From the NCBI GenBank assembly GCA_024761205.1, contig JAMASS010000004.1, positions 310,001 through 374,000 on the forward strand: a stretch of DNA of 64,000 nt, given 5' to 3'. A program made the position numbers and the translations under genes. Origin of the DNA: Limisphaerales bacterium (GTDB lineage: Bacteria; Verrucomicrobiota; Verrucomicrobiia; Limisphaerales; AAA164-E04). Shown in pieces: positions 11,355 to 20,543 of the stretch; the stretch's first letter is position 1, and each line of letters starts with the position of its first letter. The notes under the pieces are model-generated. The model was given only the letters and a program-made list of their open reading frames with translations. It had not been told where the DNA came from and ran no database searches.

Positions 11355-11951
11355 TTACTTGCGTATCCTCGGCTCCACATGCGCGATGCTTTCCGCATTG
11401 TCCCTAGCAATTTGAGATTCCATGAACTGCTCTCTTGGCGGCGTTGACTTCCTCGTGCGTGGTCTGGCCTGTTTTGTACCTTTCAGAGATACGCTGCTCC
11501 TCAAGATGCGCTTTGCGAGCCTGCCTTTTGGAGCCGTAAGATAAACGAATTGCCCGTTCTTCGGATAGCGCTGGTGTACTTCTGGAGGTGCGTTGATAAG
11601 ATCATTATGATCAAGTGCGAGCAAAATGTCAGGGTCGGTTGAGGCTTGCCTTCGGCGGACTGTTCCTCCCAGGTTTTATCGGATTGCTCTTGGATGGCAT
11701 ATATCTCCCCAACCTCTGATCATAGTGCCATTTATCTTCCAAAGGTCGCCGTTGAACTCACGATCGAGGAAGTCGTCATTCGCCTCCGCTCTGACGAAAA
11801 GCGCCAAAAAGTCGCTCTGGTCCAGCGGCGGCTGCATCCACGCCGATTCAGCTTTGATCGTTCGCCCTCGAAGCGAATGCTCCATGCGATACTTGCGCAA
11901 TTCGTAGGGCGAAAGATACTCGCTCATCCGCGCCCACTGCTCTAGCTCCAA
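11355..11951 (-). pseudogene. Broken hypothetical gene, PVC helical family-like
   Basis: The minus strand reads MSEYLSPYELRKYRMEHSLR between 11951 and 11676, and a second frame (11624-11355) continues with LINAPPEVHQRYPKNGQFVY. The LSPYEL-x2-YRMEHS motif resembles a small helical protein family that I associate with Verrucomicrobiota genomes (function unknown). The two pieces are separated by a stop or frame change, so the gene looks broken. It is followed upstream by a short membrane-anchored frame at 12341, and the two may once have been a single gene. Confidence 0.5.
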
Positions 11952-12011
11952 ATCGTGAATCGCTTTCTCAGTGCGAAATACGTTTCGGACAACTTCATTT
12001 TGTTTGATGAC

Positions 12012-12341
12012 TCATTCCGATTCTTTGTCGAGCGTGCCACCCTTGAAATACTGCTCGGTGCCAATTTTCAATTCATCCCGCTGACGTTCCACCTCTGCAA
12101 TCTGAGGGGCGTATCCTTCAGCGATGGCATGGACAGCTCCATCAGCGGACTTGGTGGCTTCGATGGCCTGTGCTTCCGCCTCATATTCGGCGGCGGCTTT
12201 CCCGACGACGGCCTGCCGTTCGGGCGAAGGTGCGCCCGGCGAACGAAAGGCCAGATACGCCAACAGGACTGCAACCAACCTCAGTGCAACAAGATGAATC
12301 CTGAACGGGATTTTAAGGCGTTGGCTATTTTGGTTGTTCAT
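12012..12341 (-). CDS. Short membrane-anchored hypothetical protein, possibly truncated
   Basis: A 109-residue frame starts MNNQNSQRLKIPFRIHLVAL, has one hydrophobic segment at about 17-33 (an N-terminal anchor or signal) and then an Ala/Glu-rich helical region (AAAEYEAEAQAIEATKSADG). It ends KGGTLDKESE. The sequence immediately downstream resumes coding-like character in another frame (LELEQWARMSEYLSPYELRK). This frame may therefore be the N-terminal half of a split gene whose remainder lies at 11951-11355. No family recognised. Confidence 0.45.
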   Translation of the reverse strand: MNNQNSQRLKIPFRIHLVALRLVAVLLAYLAFRSPGAPSPERQAVVGKAAAEYEAEAQAIEATKSADGAVHAIAEGYAPQIAEVERQRDELKIGTEQYFKGGTLDKESE

Positions 12342-12448
12342 AAGCGTCGGCGGACGGGGACAATCTTCAAGGTCAAGGAAAGACGGACGGGGTGTTTCCG
12401 TTGGCTTAGGATAGGGTCGACCAAGAGGGCGACGGAAACTGTTCTCAG

Positions 12449-13006
12449 TTAGCCAGCGGCTCTCATCCGGGCAATGACGCCGATAAACCCTTCCTTGAGC
12501 TTGAGATGCTCCACGTCTCCGGTGTGAAGCATGGATGATGTTTGTGCCTGCGCCGGCCGCTTACTTGAACTCAGATTCTTCTCTCGCAATTCCTTCCGCA
12601 CGCCGGGCGCAAGGCGTTCACAAACGATGCCGTTGGTGTAACCTCCCATCACGGATGGCCGCTTTGCCGTCCACGCTTCCAGCCTTTTAAACGGAAAAAT
12701 CTGTTTGTAGAACCCGAAGGGGAAGCCCCGGCCCAAGGCATAGCTCCTTGGCGATGAATTGCTCGAGAATGATCGCTCGCAGCGCGTTCTTCTGAGGATG
12801 CGCTTGGCCGGCCACCTCACCGCCGAGCCCGAGAACGGCAACACGAGCAAAAACCCTGCGTCAAAACCTCGCGACACTTGGCTGAAGGCTCCCGTTATTT
12901 CTTCAACGCCCCATTTCCCGAGACTTGTAGAACCGCCCCGCAAACGTCCGATAGGGCAGCGGCGGGGTGCCGTGGGCAATTGCCGCCGCCAACCGGCTTT
13001 TGGCAT
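12449..13006 (-). pseudogene. P63C-domain protein remnant
   Basis: The C-terminal part of a P63C-domain protein is recognisable on the minus strand. In one frame VAGQAHPQKNALRAIILEQF leads into IAKEL. After a frameshift comes FPFGFYKQIF, then GGYTNGIVCERLAPGVRKEL and the end segment LKLKEGFIGVIARMRAAG. In intact relatives these blocks form one continuous domain (FIAKEL, P-FYKQ-F-LRGW, G--TN--VYERL-PGVL-EL). P63C proteins are often found in phages and other mobile DNA; their function is not established. At least two frame changes are needed, so the gene is dead. It marks the 9.8-13 kb tract as former mobile or accessory DNA. Confidence 0.7.
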
Positions 13007-13207
13007 GAAATCGGATGGGAATTATATACTAGCTGATCCTAAATCCTGCCGTGGCTCGACGGAGTCTCGTCCCACCTAGATTTGCTTTGCCGACTCTTTG
13101 TTCCTATCGGACACTGCTCTCCGCGAAATGTGTCGGATTATGGAGGATTATTCTCGGTGAGCGTTATTGTTTCGAAAATCGATTGGAATCCGTCCTGATC
13201 AAAGTCT

Positions 13208-15355
13208 TTAGTTGAGGAAATCCGGCAAGTAGCCGTTGGCGTCTGACGGTGTTTCCGTGGGCAACGCGACGGCTTGGCGCCGTTTGGCGAGCTCGATGTA
13301 GGATCCGGACTTGATGCGGTCTTCTCGGCCGTCTCCGGTTTCGATGATGATTGCTGATTCCGTGAGCAGTCCCTTGTCTTTCGCATTGACACTGTAACAG
13401 CGGGTTTGGCAGAGACCGCAACCGACGCAGGCATCGGACCGAACTTGCGGTGCGAGGAAGCCGCTGCCGGGAATCGGCCGACCCGCAACATCGGCTTGGC
13501 TGTGCACGCGGATGAATTCAATGGCGTCGTAGCCGGCCGCCGTGCACTCGTCGACGCAAAGCTGACAGGCTTCTCGGCCGGCCCAGGGGAGACAGTCTTC
13601 AGTATTGAGGATGGCCAGGCCCATGCGGGCGTGCCGTTTTTCCGCCAGCGGCAACGGACGAATGGCGGCCGTGGGGCAGACTTGACCGCAGGCGTTGCAG
13701 CTGGGTTCACAGCCTGCCCAGTCTGCAATGACTTCCGGTGTCCACAGTCCCTCCCATCCCTGTTTAAATCCCTCCGGTTGGAGCACGTTATTGGGGCAGA
13801 CTTTGAAACACTCGCCGCAGCGGATGCAGAGTTCGAGGAAATCGGGTTCGGGAACGCTGCCGGGCGGACGAACCGGATAGGCGGTGGGATCACGGAGTGT
13901 GTTGCTCGACTTGACACCCAAGGCAGCCGCAGTGCCGGCGACCGCACCGGTGGCGGCGCCAATCATCGTCGCCAGAAAGCCCCGCCGCCCCATCCGGGTT
14001 TCGCCCGTTGGCGGGTTATCCATTGGCTTGAGCTGGGTGATGTTCCAGCGTTCGACAAATTTGATGGAATGAGTCGGGCAGACGCCCCCGCAAGTTTGGC
14101 AGAGGGTGCAGTCGGTCGTGCGGGTGGTGAAGTCCGGTTTGATGGCATCGAAGGGGCAGATTTCAACGCACATGTTGCAGCGAATGCAGGATTTTTCCAC
14201 TTTGCGTTCACTGACACGAAAGAGATTGCCTAGGGAGAAGACCGCGCCGCTCGGACAGACGTACTTGCACCAGAATCGCGGTTGGAGCAATCCCAGGGCG
14301 AGGACCCCGAGAAAGAGTGTGATCGAAAACCATTGGCCACCGTTCATCGCCGGTACTTGATGCCAGCCGCGAATCCAGCCGTCTTGCAGCGGCGCAAGGG
14401 TGTAAAGGAGACCACGGGTAACTACTGGAATGGCGGCGACGAAACCGGAGAGCAACACACCGAAGGCCGCCGCCATGAAGACCCCTATCAATAAATAGTA
14501 TTTCAAGTGGACCCACCAGCCATTGGGTCCCACCCGCAACGCCTTTACTCTTTTTCCGATCGCCCAGTCGAAGAGGTCGATCAGGGTTCCGAGTGGACAC
14601 AGGTAACCGCAGAATCCGCGGGGAATCATGACGCAGATCAAGAGAATGATCGCCGCCGAATTCAGCGACCAGACCCAACTCTGGTTGGCAACTGCGGTGG
14701 AGAGGCTTAGTAGCGGATCAAGAATCAAGAATATCTCAGCGGGAAGACGGTCTTGGACGGCGAATGTATCGGCATAGTGCGATGGCCAATGATCGGGAGG
14801 GAATGGCGCCAACATCCAGGGCCCGAGGCTGAAGGAAAGCAATTCGAGGTCGGCCTCGGATTGCTCGATTTCCGGAATGACGATGAGTTGATCGGTTTGC
14901 AGCGCGACAATTTTGAAAGCGCCGAGATAGGTGCTTTCGTCCTCAGATTGGCTAGTGTCGGCGATATGCCAGATCGCACCAATGCTGAGGTCTTCCGGAA
15001 TAGCGCGATCCCTCACTAGTGTAATATGCCCGGTGGCGGCATCCACCTCGGCCGGAATCCATCCGGTGTGGACCTGCTCCGGATGCGCTCGGTAGGGCCA
15101 GCAGACGTGGAAGAACAAGACGAGAAAGAGGATGAAGCAGGTACTTTGAATGAGGCGCCGCAATGGCGCGGACTGCCAGGTGGTTCCCATGGCCTTGAGC
15201 ACCCTCCGTACCCGTCCCTGCTTGCGGGTTGCCGGTATTGACGTGAATGAATCCGGGAGAATCGAAAGGAGAAGCCGATACAAGCCGCTCCGGCGACGGG
15301 GCGGCTGCCCCTTCCGAGGTTTGGCGAGGAACGGCAAGAAGTGGTCGAGGCGCAC
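13208..15355 (-). CDS. NapH-NapG-like polyferredoxin fusion, membrane electron transfer
   Basis: 715 residues. The N-terminal half resembles NapH/NosR: a membrane segment near 68-86, a roughly 120-residue exported region, further membrane segments between about 228 and 360, and two CxxxCP motifs (C249/C253 and C363/C367). Two [4Fe-4S] sites follow (C390/C393/C396/C400 and C416/C419/C422/C426). At 455-482 an MGRRGFL twin-arginine-like segment with a hydrophobic stretch looks like the former Tat signal of a NapG/MauM protein. The C-terminal half carries four more Fe-S sites: C510/C513/C516/C520, C549/C553/C556/C560, C588/C597/C600/C604 and C643/C646/C649/C653. Such proteins pass electrons from quinol across or along the membrane to periplasmic acceptors. 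The start lies 12 bases after the FMN-binding gene's end, indicating one transcript. An alternative start is Met56. The acceptor is not evident; no napA or nosZ is in view. Confidence 0.88.
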   Translation of the reverse strand: MRLDHFLPFLAKPRKGQPPRRRSGLYRLLLSILPDSFTSIPATRKQGRVRRVLKAMGTTWQSAPLRRLIQSTCFILFLVLFFHVCWPYRAHPEQVHTGWIPAEVDAATGHITLVRDRAIPEDLSIGAIWHIADTSQSEDESTYLGAFKIVALQTDQLIVIPEIEQSEADLELLSFSLGPWMLAPFPPDHWPSHYADTFAVQDRLPAEIFLILDPLLSLSTAVANQSWVWSLNSAAIILLICVMIPRGFCGYLCPLGTLIDLFDWAIGKRVKALRVGPNGWWVHLKYYLLIGVFMAAAFGVLLSGFVAAIPVVTRGLLYTLAPLQDGWIRGWHQVPAMNGGQWFSITLFLGVLALGLLQPRFWCKYVCPSGAVFSLGNLFRVSERKVEKSCIRCNMCVEICPFDAIKPDFTTRTTDCTLCQTCGGVCPTHSIKFVERWNITQLKPMDNPPTGETRMGRRGFLATMIGAATGAVAGTAAALGVKSSNTLRDPTAYPVRPPGSVPEPDFLELCIRCGECFKVCPNNVLQPEGFKQGWEGLWTPEVIADWAGCEPSCNACGQVCPTAAIRPLPLAEKRHARMGLAILNTEDCLPWAGREACQLCVDECTAAGYDAIEFIRVHSQADVAGRPIPGSGFLAPQVRSDACVGCGLCQTRCYSVNAKDKGLLTESAIIIETGDGREDRIKSGSYIELAKRRQAVALPTETPSDANGYLPDFLN

Positions 15356-15367
15356 GGCGGGATAGAT

Positions 15368-16882
15368 TCATTGGTTTCCCTGCGCCATGGCCTTTGCGGT
15401 TGCACGGATCACGGCTTCGGAGGTTACGGTGGCGCCACTAATGGCGTCGATGCCCTTGACGGTCTGCTGTCGCAAGATCTTTTTGATGGTGGCATCCACG
15501 GCGTGATAATACTGCTTATCGCTCAAACTGGTGATCTTGATTTCATTGAGCATCCCGTTTCGGACGTGGGTCTTGAGGTGAATGTTACCCGCATATCCAT
15601 AACTTTTGTCTTCGTACTGGCCGTCGGTTAGGTCGGCAAAGTTGAGTTTGTCAAAGAGTTGGATCAACTCGATGGCGCCGCTCGCACGGCGTTGATTGCG
15701 TTCGATCTGTTCTTTGTTCGCTCCGGAGCCCTCGAGTTTCAAGGCTTTTTCATAGTAGGCGATGGCTTCGTCGTAGCGCTTGGCGGTGCGGAGCGCGTCT
15801 CCGGCAAGCAGGTAGACTTCGCTGGCTTCCAAGCCTTGGGTGATGGCTTCTTGGGCCAGTGAGATGGCTCGGTCGGTCGCCTGCAGATCGCCCCAGAGTT
15901 TGATTATGCCGCAAGTAAGCGGTAACTGCTGCAACAATTTCTCCGCCATGCTGCGATTGCCGAGCCGCCAGTAACATTCTGCCAACCGGGCCGGACTGTC
16001 GCTGCGGGCATATCGTTCGTTTTCGGTGACCTTGGCGTTTTGCCACCAGAACGCCGCACGGGCGTAGTCATCGAAAAACTCGAAATACATACGTCCCAAT
16101 TCGTTCATGATTTTGGCCAAGGTCCCGGGCGAGTCTCGGTTCACTTGGAGGAGATGATGCATGAAGCGAACGCCGCTGCGGTAGCGGACATGGTTGGAAT
16201 TGATGATGTCCCAAATGTAGTGTTCGACATGGCGTGTGTAGTTCCAGGTGGGCGGCTTGGTGTCGGGCCAGCTGAGGTCGAGGGTATTAGGAAAGTCGAG
16301 TGTCGTCTCCCTGAACCAACGTGGTGGGGTGCGTCCTTGCTGCGCGATCAGCGCGTTCATCTCTTCTGGTGTGCGTTGAATGAGTCCGGTGGTGGTGGCG
16401 TCGGGTGTTAGGGTCGAGTTATTCGTGCTTGAGTTGCTGGCTTCTTTCTTAGGCGGAACGGCAGCATCGAAGATCCGTTGTTCCCCATTCACCGTGATGG
16501 CTTTCACACGGGCGAGGGGATACTTGCGAGTAAGGGTTCGATTTCCTGCCGTGATCTCCACTGTGAGGGTCTCCTCAGAGACTTCGACCACTTTGCCGGA
16601 AAGGGTAATCCCACTCCTCAACTCAATCTTGTCGGCGGCCTGTAAGGTCGGGGGGATGCCTAACGTGAGAATCGCGATCCAGACCAACAGAACACACCTC
16701 GGCGATCGTGCAAGCAGACTGTCTAACTCCCTGTGATTCTCTGATTTCAAGCTTGCGATATCGTAGTGTTCCCTCCGGATCGGTCGACACAAAAACAGAA
16801 GGACGGTGGCGATTCTCCGCCGCTTTGGATCTTCCACACTGCTGCTGGACATCATCGGTTCTACCTTTGATGATTGTGACAT
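15368..16882 (-). CDS. FMN-binding domain protein with TPR region
   Basis: 504 residues in the annotated frame. The hydrophobic segment at 62-82 ending LQA looks like a signal peptide or anchor, so the first 50 or so residues may not be translated and the true start may lie downstream. An SH3-like beta region follows (KIELRSGITLSGKVVEV). The middle is helical with a TPR-like stretch near 345-377 (YLLAGDALRTAKRYDEAIAY). The C-terminus (about 410-504) is an FMN-binding domain of the NosR/RnfG/NqrC type, with the flavinylation motif SGAT (482-485), where T485 would carry covalent FMN. Together with the downstream polyferredoxin it forms what looks like a split NosR-like unit: flavin domain outside the membrane, Fe-S chain in and below it. 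Confidence 0.85.
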   Translation of the reverse strand: MSQSSKVEPMMSSSSVEDPKRRRIATVLLFLCRPIRREHYDIASLKSENHRELDSLLARSPRCVLLVWIAILTLGIPPTLQAADKIELRSGITLSGKVVEVSEETLTVEITAGNRTLTRKYPLARVKAITVNGEQRIFDAAVPPKKEASNSSTNNSTLTPDATTTGLIQRTPEEMNALIAQQGRTPPRWFRETTLDFPNTLDLSWPDTKPPTWNYTRHVEHYIWDIINSNHVRYRSGVRFMHHLLQVNRDSPGTLAKIMNELGRMYFEFFDDYARAAFWWQNAKVTENERYARSDSPARLAECYWRLGNRSMAEKLLQQLPLTCGIIKLWGDLQATDRAISLAQEAITQGLEASEVYLLAGDALRTAKRYDEAIAYYEKALKLEGSGANKEQIERNQRRASGAIELIQLFDKLNFADLTDGQYEDKSYGYAGNIHLKTHVRNGMLNEIKITSLSDKQYYHAVDATIKKILRQQTVKGIDAISGATVTSEAVIRATAKAMAQGNQ

Positions 16883-16921
16883 CGAAACTCGCTGGACCCG
16901 AGATCGGTTAGCGACAGCCCA

Positions 16922-17950
16922 TCAAAACGTCGAGGAATCAATATCCGAGTCACGCCACAAATCAAACCTGATCACCGGTCCGAAAGTTGGGCGCGCCCAA
17001 GAACGCTGCGATTTGTTCCCTGGCAGATTCGGTCCCATGGCGGCGAGGAGAGGGGTGCCGTTGGGAAGAAGTATCTGATCGGAGGACATCACTTTGGTTC
17101 CGTGAATGGTTTGCCCAACCTCCTTAGGGGAGACATCAATGAGTTGGCGAATCTTCCTGCCTTTGGATAGTAACCACCCCCACCCACGGCTTTTCCGTCT
17201 GTCTCGCGCTCCAAAGATCGACCAGGGTGCGGCGCACAGCAGGACCTTGCCGCGGCAATGATCAAAGCCATCGAGATGGTATCGCGGATCATTGCGTGTG
17301 GTCCGGGTGGCGTCGTTGATCCAGTCCAACATCACACGGTTGACTTGCCTGCATCGATAGCCCTTGGCCATCGCTTGAAGCCAGAATTCGTAGCCTTCCG
17401 GGAACGGGCTATTGAGGGAGGGCTGTTGATAGACCTCCCCGGCGAGCCATCGTGGTTGGACTGGCCAGTGGACTCTCAACGAATTGAAAGGCTTTGATCG
17501 AGTCATCGTCGAGATTGCCGCCGATCCACGCTTCGTATCGTTGAAACGAGGCAACGGGTCTTCCAGCGCGATTCACAATGCACAATACGTGCTAGGCCGC
17601 CCACGATGCCCCAGTCTTCCTTTTGCAACTCTCGGAGTTGGATTTCGAATCGATCAAGGGTAGCAGATGTCATCCGCATCCATCAGAGCAATGATCGGGC
17701 TTGCTGCCGTGACTGACCGAGAGATTGAGGGCGTCACAGAGTCCCGGATGGAGATTGCTTTCAAAGCGTAATCGAGGGTCCGTGTAAAAACGGACGATGG
17801 AAGCCAAGCGATCCGTTGAGTCGCCGTCGATGATGATGAATTCGAAGTCCGTAAAGGGCGAGGAGATGATGGATTGGATTGCTTGAGCCATCATTGCCCC
17901 GCGTTCCGGACCGGCATGATCCCTGAGAGATGAGGACCCGGCACCATCGT
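16922..17950 (-). pseudogene. Family 2 glycosyltransferase, frameshifted
   Basis: The minus strand starts right after copA with GIMPVRNAG, then shifts frame to FTDFEFIIIDGDSTDRLASI (the GT-A nucleotide-binding segment) and LHPGLCDALNLSVSHGSKP. After further breaks it continues with PEGYEFWLQAMAKGYRCRQV, a GT2 acceptor-side motif, and an additional C-terminal domain (IRQLIDVSPKEVGQTIHGTK) found in some PVC GT2 proteins. The segments are in correct order but spread over at least three frames, with a stop between them. This enzyme would have transferred a sugar from a nucleotide donor during cell-surface glycan synthesis; it is no longer functional. Confidence 0.8.
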
Positions 17951-20221
17951 TTATCCCGTACGAAATCGGCGGAATCGCAGACGCAAGGCGTTCCCGATGA
18001 CGACAAGATCGGAAAGGCCCATGGCCGCCGCACACAGTAAGGGGCTGAGAAAGCCAAACGCGGCGAGGGGAATGCCGGCGGTGTTGTAGAAAAAGGCCCA
18101 GAACAGGTTTTGTTTGATGGTGCAGAGAGTCGCACGCGCCATGGTCAGGGCCTGAAGAATAGCTTGGATATCCGAGCGCAGCAGGATGATATCGGCCGAT
18201 TCCTTCGCAATGTCGGATGCCGCTCGGACAGCGATACCGAGATCCGCTTGTTCCAGGGCGGGGGCATCGTTGATGCCGTCACCCACAAAGCAAACTTTCT
18301 CGCCTGATTTTTGCAGAGTTTTGACGACGCTGGCTTTTTGTTCCGGCGAGGTATCGGCGTGCACAGCGGACGATGGGATGCCGAGTTCCCTCGCGATGGC
18401 CGTCGCCGTTGGTTGCTGATCACCGCTGACCATGGCAATCGAGACCTTCATTCGTTTGAGCGTCTGGACTACCTCGGCGGCGCCTGGTTTGATCGGATCC
18501 CGCAGGGCAATGACTGCGGCGATGCCCTGGGGTGTCGCGAGGGCGATCACGGTGGCGCCTTCACAAGTATGGTGACTAGCTAATTCTTGGGCTTGGCTAA
18601 CGTTGGCGCCAGTCTCGGCGAGCCACCGGAGGGACCCCAGACGATAGGTCTCCTCAACCCCTGAGATTGGGAGCCTTCGGCTGGCCTTGATCCCCTTCCC
18701 GGGGATTTCCTTCCAAGTGGTCCAATTGCCGGGTGAGTTCGCGCGACTGAGGTGTTTGGCGAGCGCTTTACTAAGGGGATGCTGGGAGGGGGCGGCGAGA
18801 GCGACGAGAATATCCGTCGGATCGGTCTGATCGTTGCCGAATGTCTCTATAACCACCACCTCCGGCTTGCCTTGCGTCAGCGTGCCGGTCTTGTCGAACA
18901 GGATTTGCGTGATCGTTCCCGAACGTTCGAGGGCGTTGCCGTCCCGGATGAGTACGCCTTGTTTTGCCGCGGCATTGATTCCAGCCATGATGGCCATAGG
19001 GGTCGCGAGCCCCATGGCACACGGACAGGCGATAATGAGAACCGCGGCGGAATGAACCACTCCCGCAGCCATCGCCGAAGCAGGAATCACTGTCGACCAA
19101 AGGTAGATGGAGAGCCAGGTATGGAGAGCGCCGGCTTGGGCGGGGCGCAACATCCACCACAGCATGGTGCCTAGGGCGATGAAAACAACGATTGGAACAA
19201 AGACGCTGCTGATCCGATCGGCGAGTTTCTGAACCTCAGCCCGACTGTTTTGAGCGCTTTCGACGACTTTGATGATTCGTGCCAGCACTGTGCCTGCTCC
19301 CGATCCGGTGACTTCAACCATTAACGGCCCGGAGAGGTTAATGGTGCCGGCATAGACCAGTTGTTCCGCGCTTTTTTCCACTGGGAGCGATTCACCAGTC
19401 AGCATGGACTCATCACAGATTGACGCTCCTTGAAGGATTTGACCATCAACGGAGACCTGCTCGCCCGGAGCGATTTGGATCCTTTGTCCCGGACTGAGAG
19501 ACGCAGCGTCGACTTCAACCGTCGTACCATCGTCTTGAACCAGCTTCGCTCGATTCGGCGTGAGAGCCATGAGGGATTCCAGCGCGCCCGATGCCTTGCT
19601 GACCACCAAGCCCTCGATGTAATGGCCGACACTCACAAAGGCGATGATGCCCACCGACTCCATGAAGTAGAGCGGCTGGGCGGCGTTGGTGAACAGGATG
19701 TAAACGCTGTAAGCGAAGGCGGTGCTGGAACCGAGACTTACTAGCGTGTCCATGTTGGATCGCCCCATTTTCAACTGGCGCCAGGCGCTGGCGTAAAAGC
19801 GGCTACCACAGAAAATTTGAATCGACAGGGCAACCACGAAGGCGACCCAGCGGAACCAAGCCTGATGGCGCCAGCCGAGAATCCACTCCGAAACCATAAA
19901 AAAGGCCAGTGCGACGACGGCAAAAACCATGCCGCTCCGCCATCCGGAACACGCCGGAATTTTTGTCGGCAGGAGACTCTCAGAGATCAGAGACGCTGCG
20001 TAGCCTGTCACTTCAAGCGCCTGAATGATTTTGGCGTCATCCCGCTGAGGGTCGCTTTGCCATCGGACCGAGGCGGATTCCTCTGACAAATAAACCGAGG
20101 CGTCCGAAACGCCGTCCACCGACAGAAGGGCTTCTCGAACCTGCTGGACACAGTACGCGCAGGTCATGCCGCTGATTTTGAAGACGGCTTCAGCGGACGG
20201 GTCTCTCGGGGGCAACTTCAT
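17951..20221 (-). CDS. copA: Copper-exporting P1B-type ATPase
   Basis: Called from the ATG at 20221, giving 756 residues starting MKLPPRDPSAEAVFK; an upstream in-frame ATG at 20347 would add 42 unlikely residues across terminator hairpins. One heavy-metal-associated domain carries GMTCAYC (C21/C24). Eight membrane helices are expected. Further motifs are TGES (275-278), CPC (399-401), DKTGT starting at D443, the HP pair (481-482) and GDGINDAP (647-654). These identify a P1B-1-like Cu(I) exporter of the inner membrane. The last helix reads MGLSD where classical CopA has M-x-x-SS, so one of the two usual Ser ligands is Asp; metal preference may differ. No copper regulator or chaperone gene is adjacent. 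A strong terminator lies about 40 bases upstream of the start. Confidence 0.93.
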   Translation of the reverse strand: MKLPPRDPSAEAVFKISGMTCAYCVQQVREALLSVDGVSDASVYLSEESASVRWQSDPQRDDAKIIQALEVTGYAASLISESLLPTKIPACSGWRSGMVFAVVALAFFMVSEWILGWRHQAWFRWVAFVVALSIQIFCGSRFYASAWRQLKMGRSNMDTLVSLGSSTAFAYSVYILFTNAAQPLYFMESVGIIAFVSVGHYIEGLVVSKASGALESLMALTPNRAKLVQDDGTTVEVDAASLSPGQRIQIAPGEQVSVDGQILQGASICDESMLTGESLPVEKSAEQLVYAGTINLSGPLMVEVTGSGAGTVLARIIKVVESAQNSRAEVQKLADRISSVFVPIVVFIALGTMLWWMLRPAQAGALHTWLSIYLWSTVIPASAMAAGVVHSAAVLIIACPCAMGLATPMAIMAGINAAAKQGVLIRDGNALERSGTITQILFDKTGTLTQGKPEVVVIETFGNDQTDPTDILVALAAPSQHPLSKALAKHLSRANSPGNWTTWKEIPGKGIKASRRLPISGVEETYRLGSLRWLAETGANVSQAQELASHHTCEGATVIALATPQGIAAVIALRDPIKPGAAEVVQTLKRMKVSIAMVSGDQQPTATAIARELGIPSSAVHADTSPEQKASVVKTLQKSGEKVCFVGDGINDAPALEQADLGIAVRAASDIAKESADIILLRSDIQAILQALTMARATLCTIKQNLFWAFFYNTAGIPLAAFGFLSPLLCAAAMGLSDLVVIGNALRLRFRRFRTG

Positions 20222-20260
20222 CAAAATCAAAAGAAATCCCAAATCACTGCGCAAACCAAC

Positions 20261-20344
20261 AAAAAAACCACGGCAACGTGGTTTGCCTGCAATGCTTCGC
20301 CGAGGGGCGGCAAAACACCCGCCCGGGGGAAAACCCCGAGCGGG
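20261..20344 (-). terminator. Rho-independent terminator just upstream of copA
   Basis: On the minus strand a GC-rich hairpin (20318-20344, CCCGC/GCGGG-type stem around four T) precedes a second hairpin AACCACG/CGTGGTT with loop TTGC (20266-20283). A run of seven T follows. Only about 40 bases separate the T-run from the copA ATG, leaving little room for a copA promoter. It either ends a vanished upstream gene (a C-terminal-like frame IDQRFPLEAASE stops near 20370) or acts as a leader attenuator for copA. The stretch 20345-20543 otherwise holds nothing I recognise. Confidence 0.7.
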
Positions 20345-20543
20345 CACAGCGGAAAGAAAGGCGAACGACTATTCGCTGGCGGCTTCGAGCGGGAAGCGTT
20401 GATCAATGCGCCACCGTCAATCCACAAAATGCGTTAAGATGGATTTGACATGGGTTAACACTTCACCGCGTCACCCAAAAAAATCTGCTTCTTGACCAAT
20501 TTGGATCAACAATTGCCGGTGAGGTTAAACCGCTTACATTCGG

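Noticed and set aside
13406-14233. 275-codon plus-strand frame opposite the polyferredoxin gene
   Set aside because: Shadow of the Cys-rich minus-strand gene; Gly/Ala-rich with no family signature.
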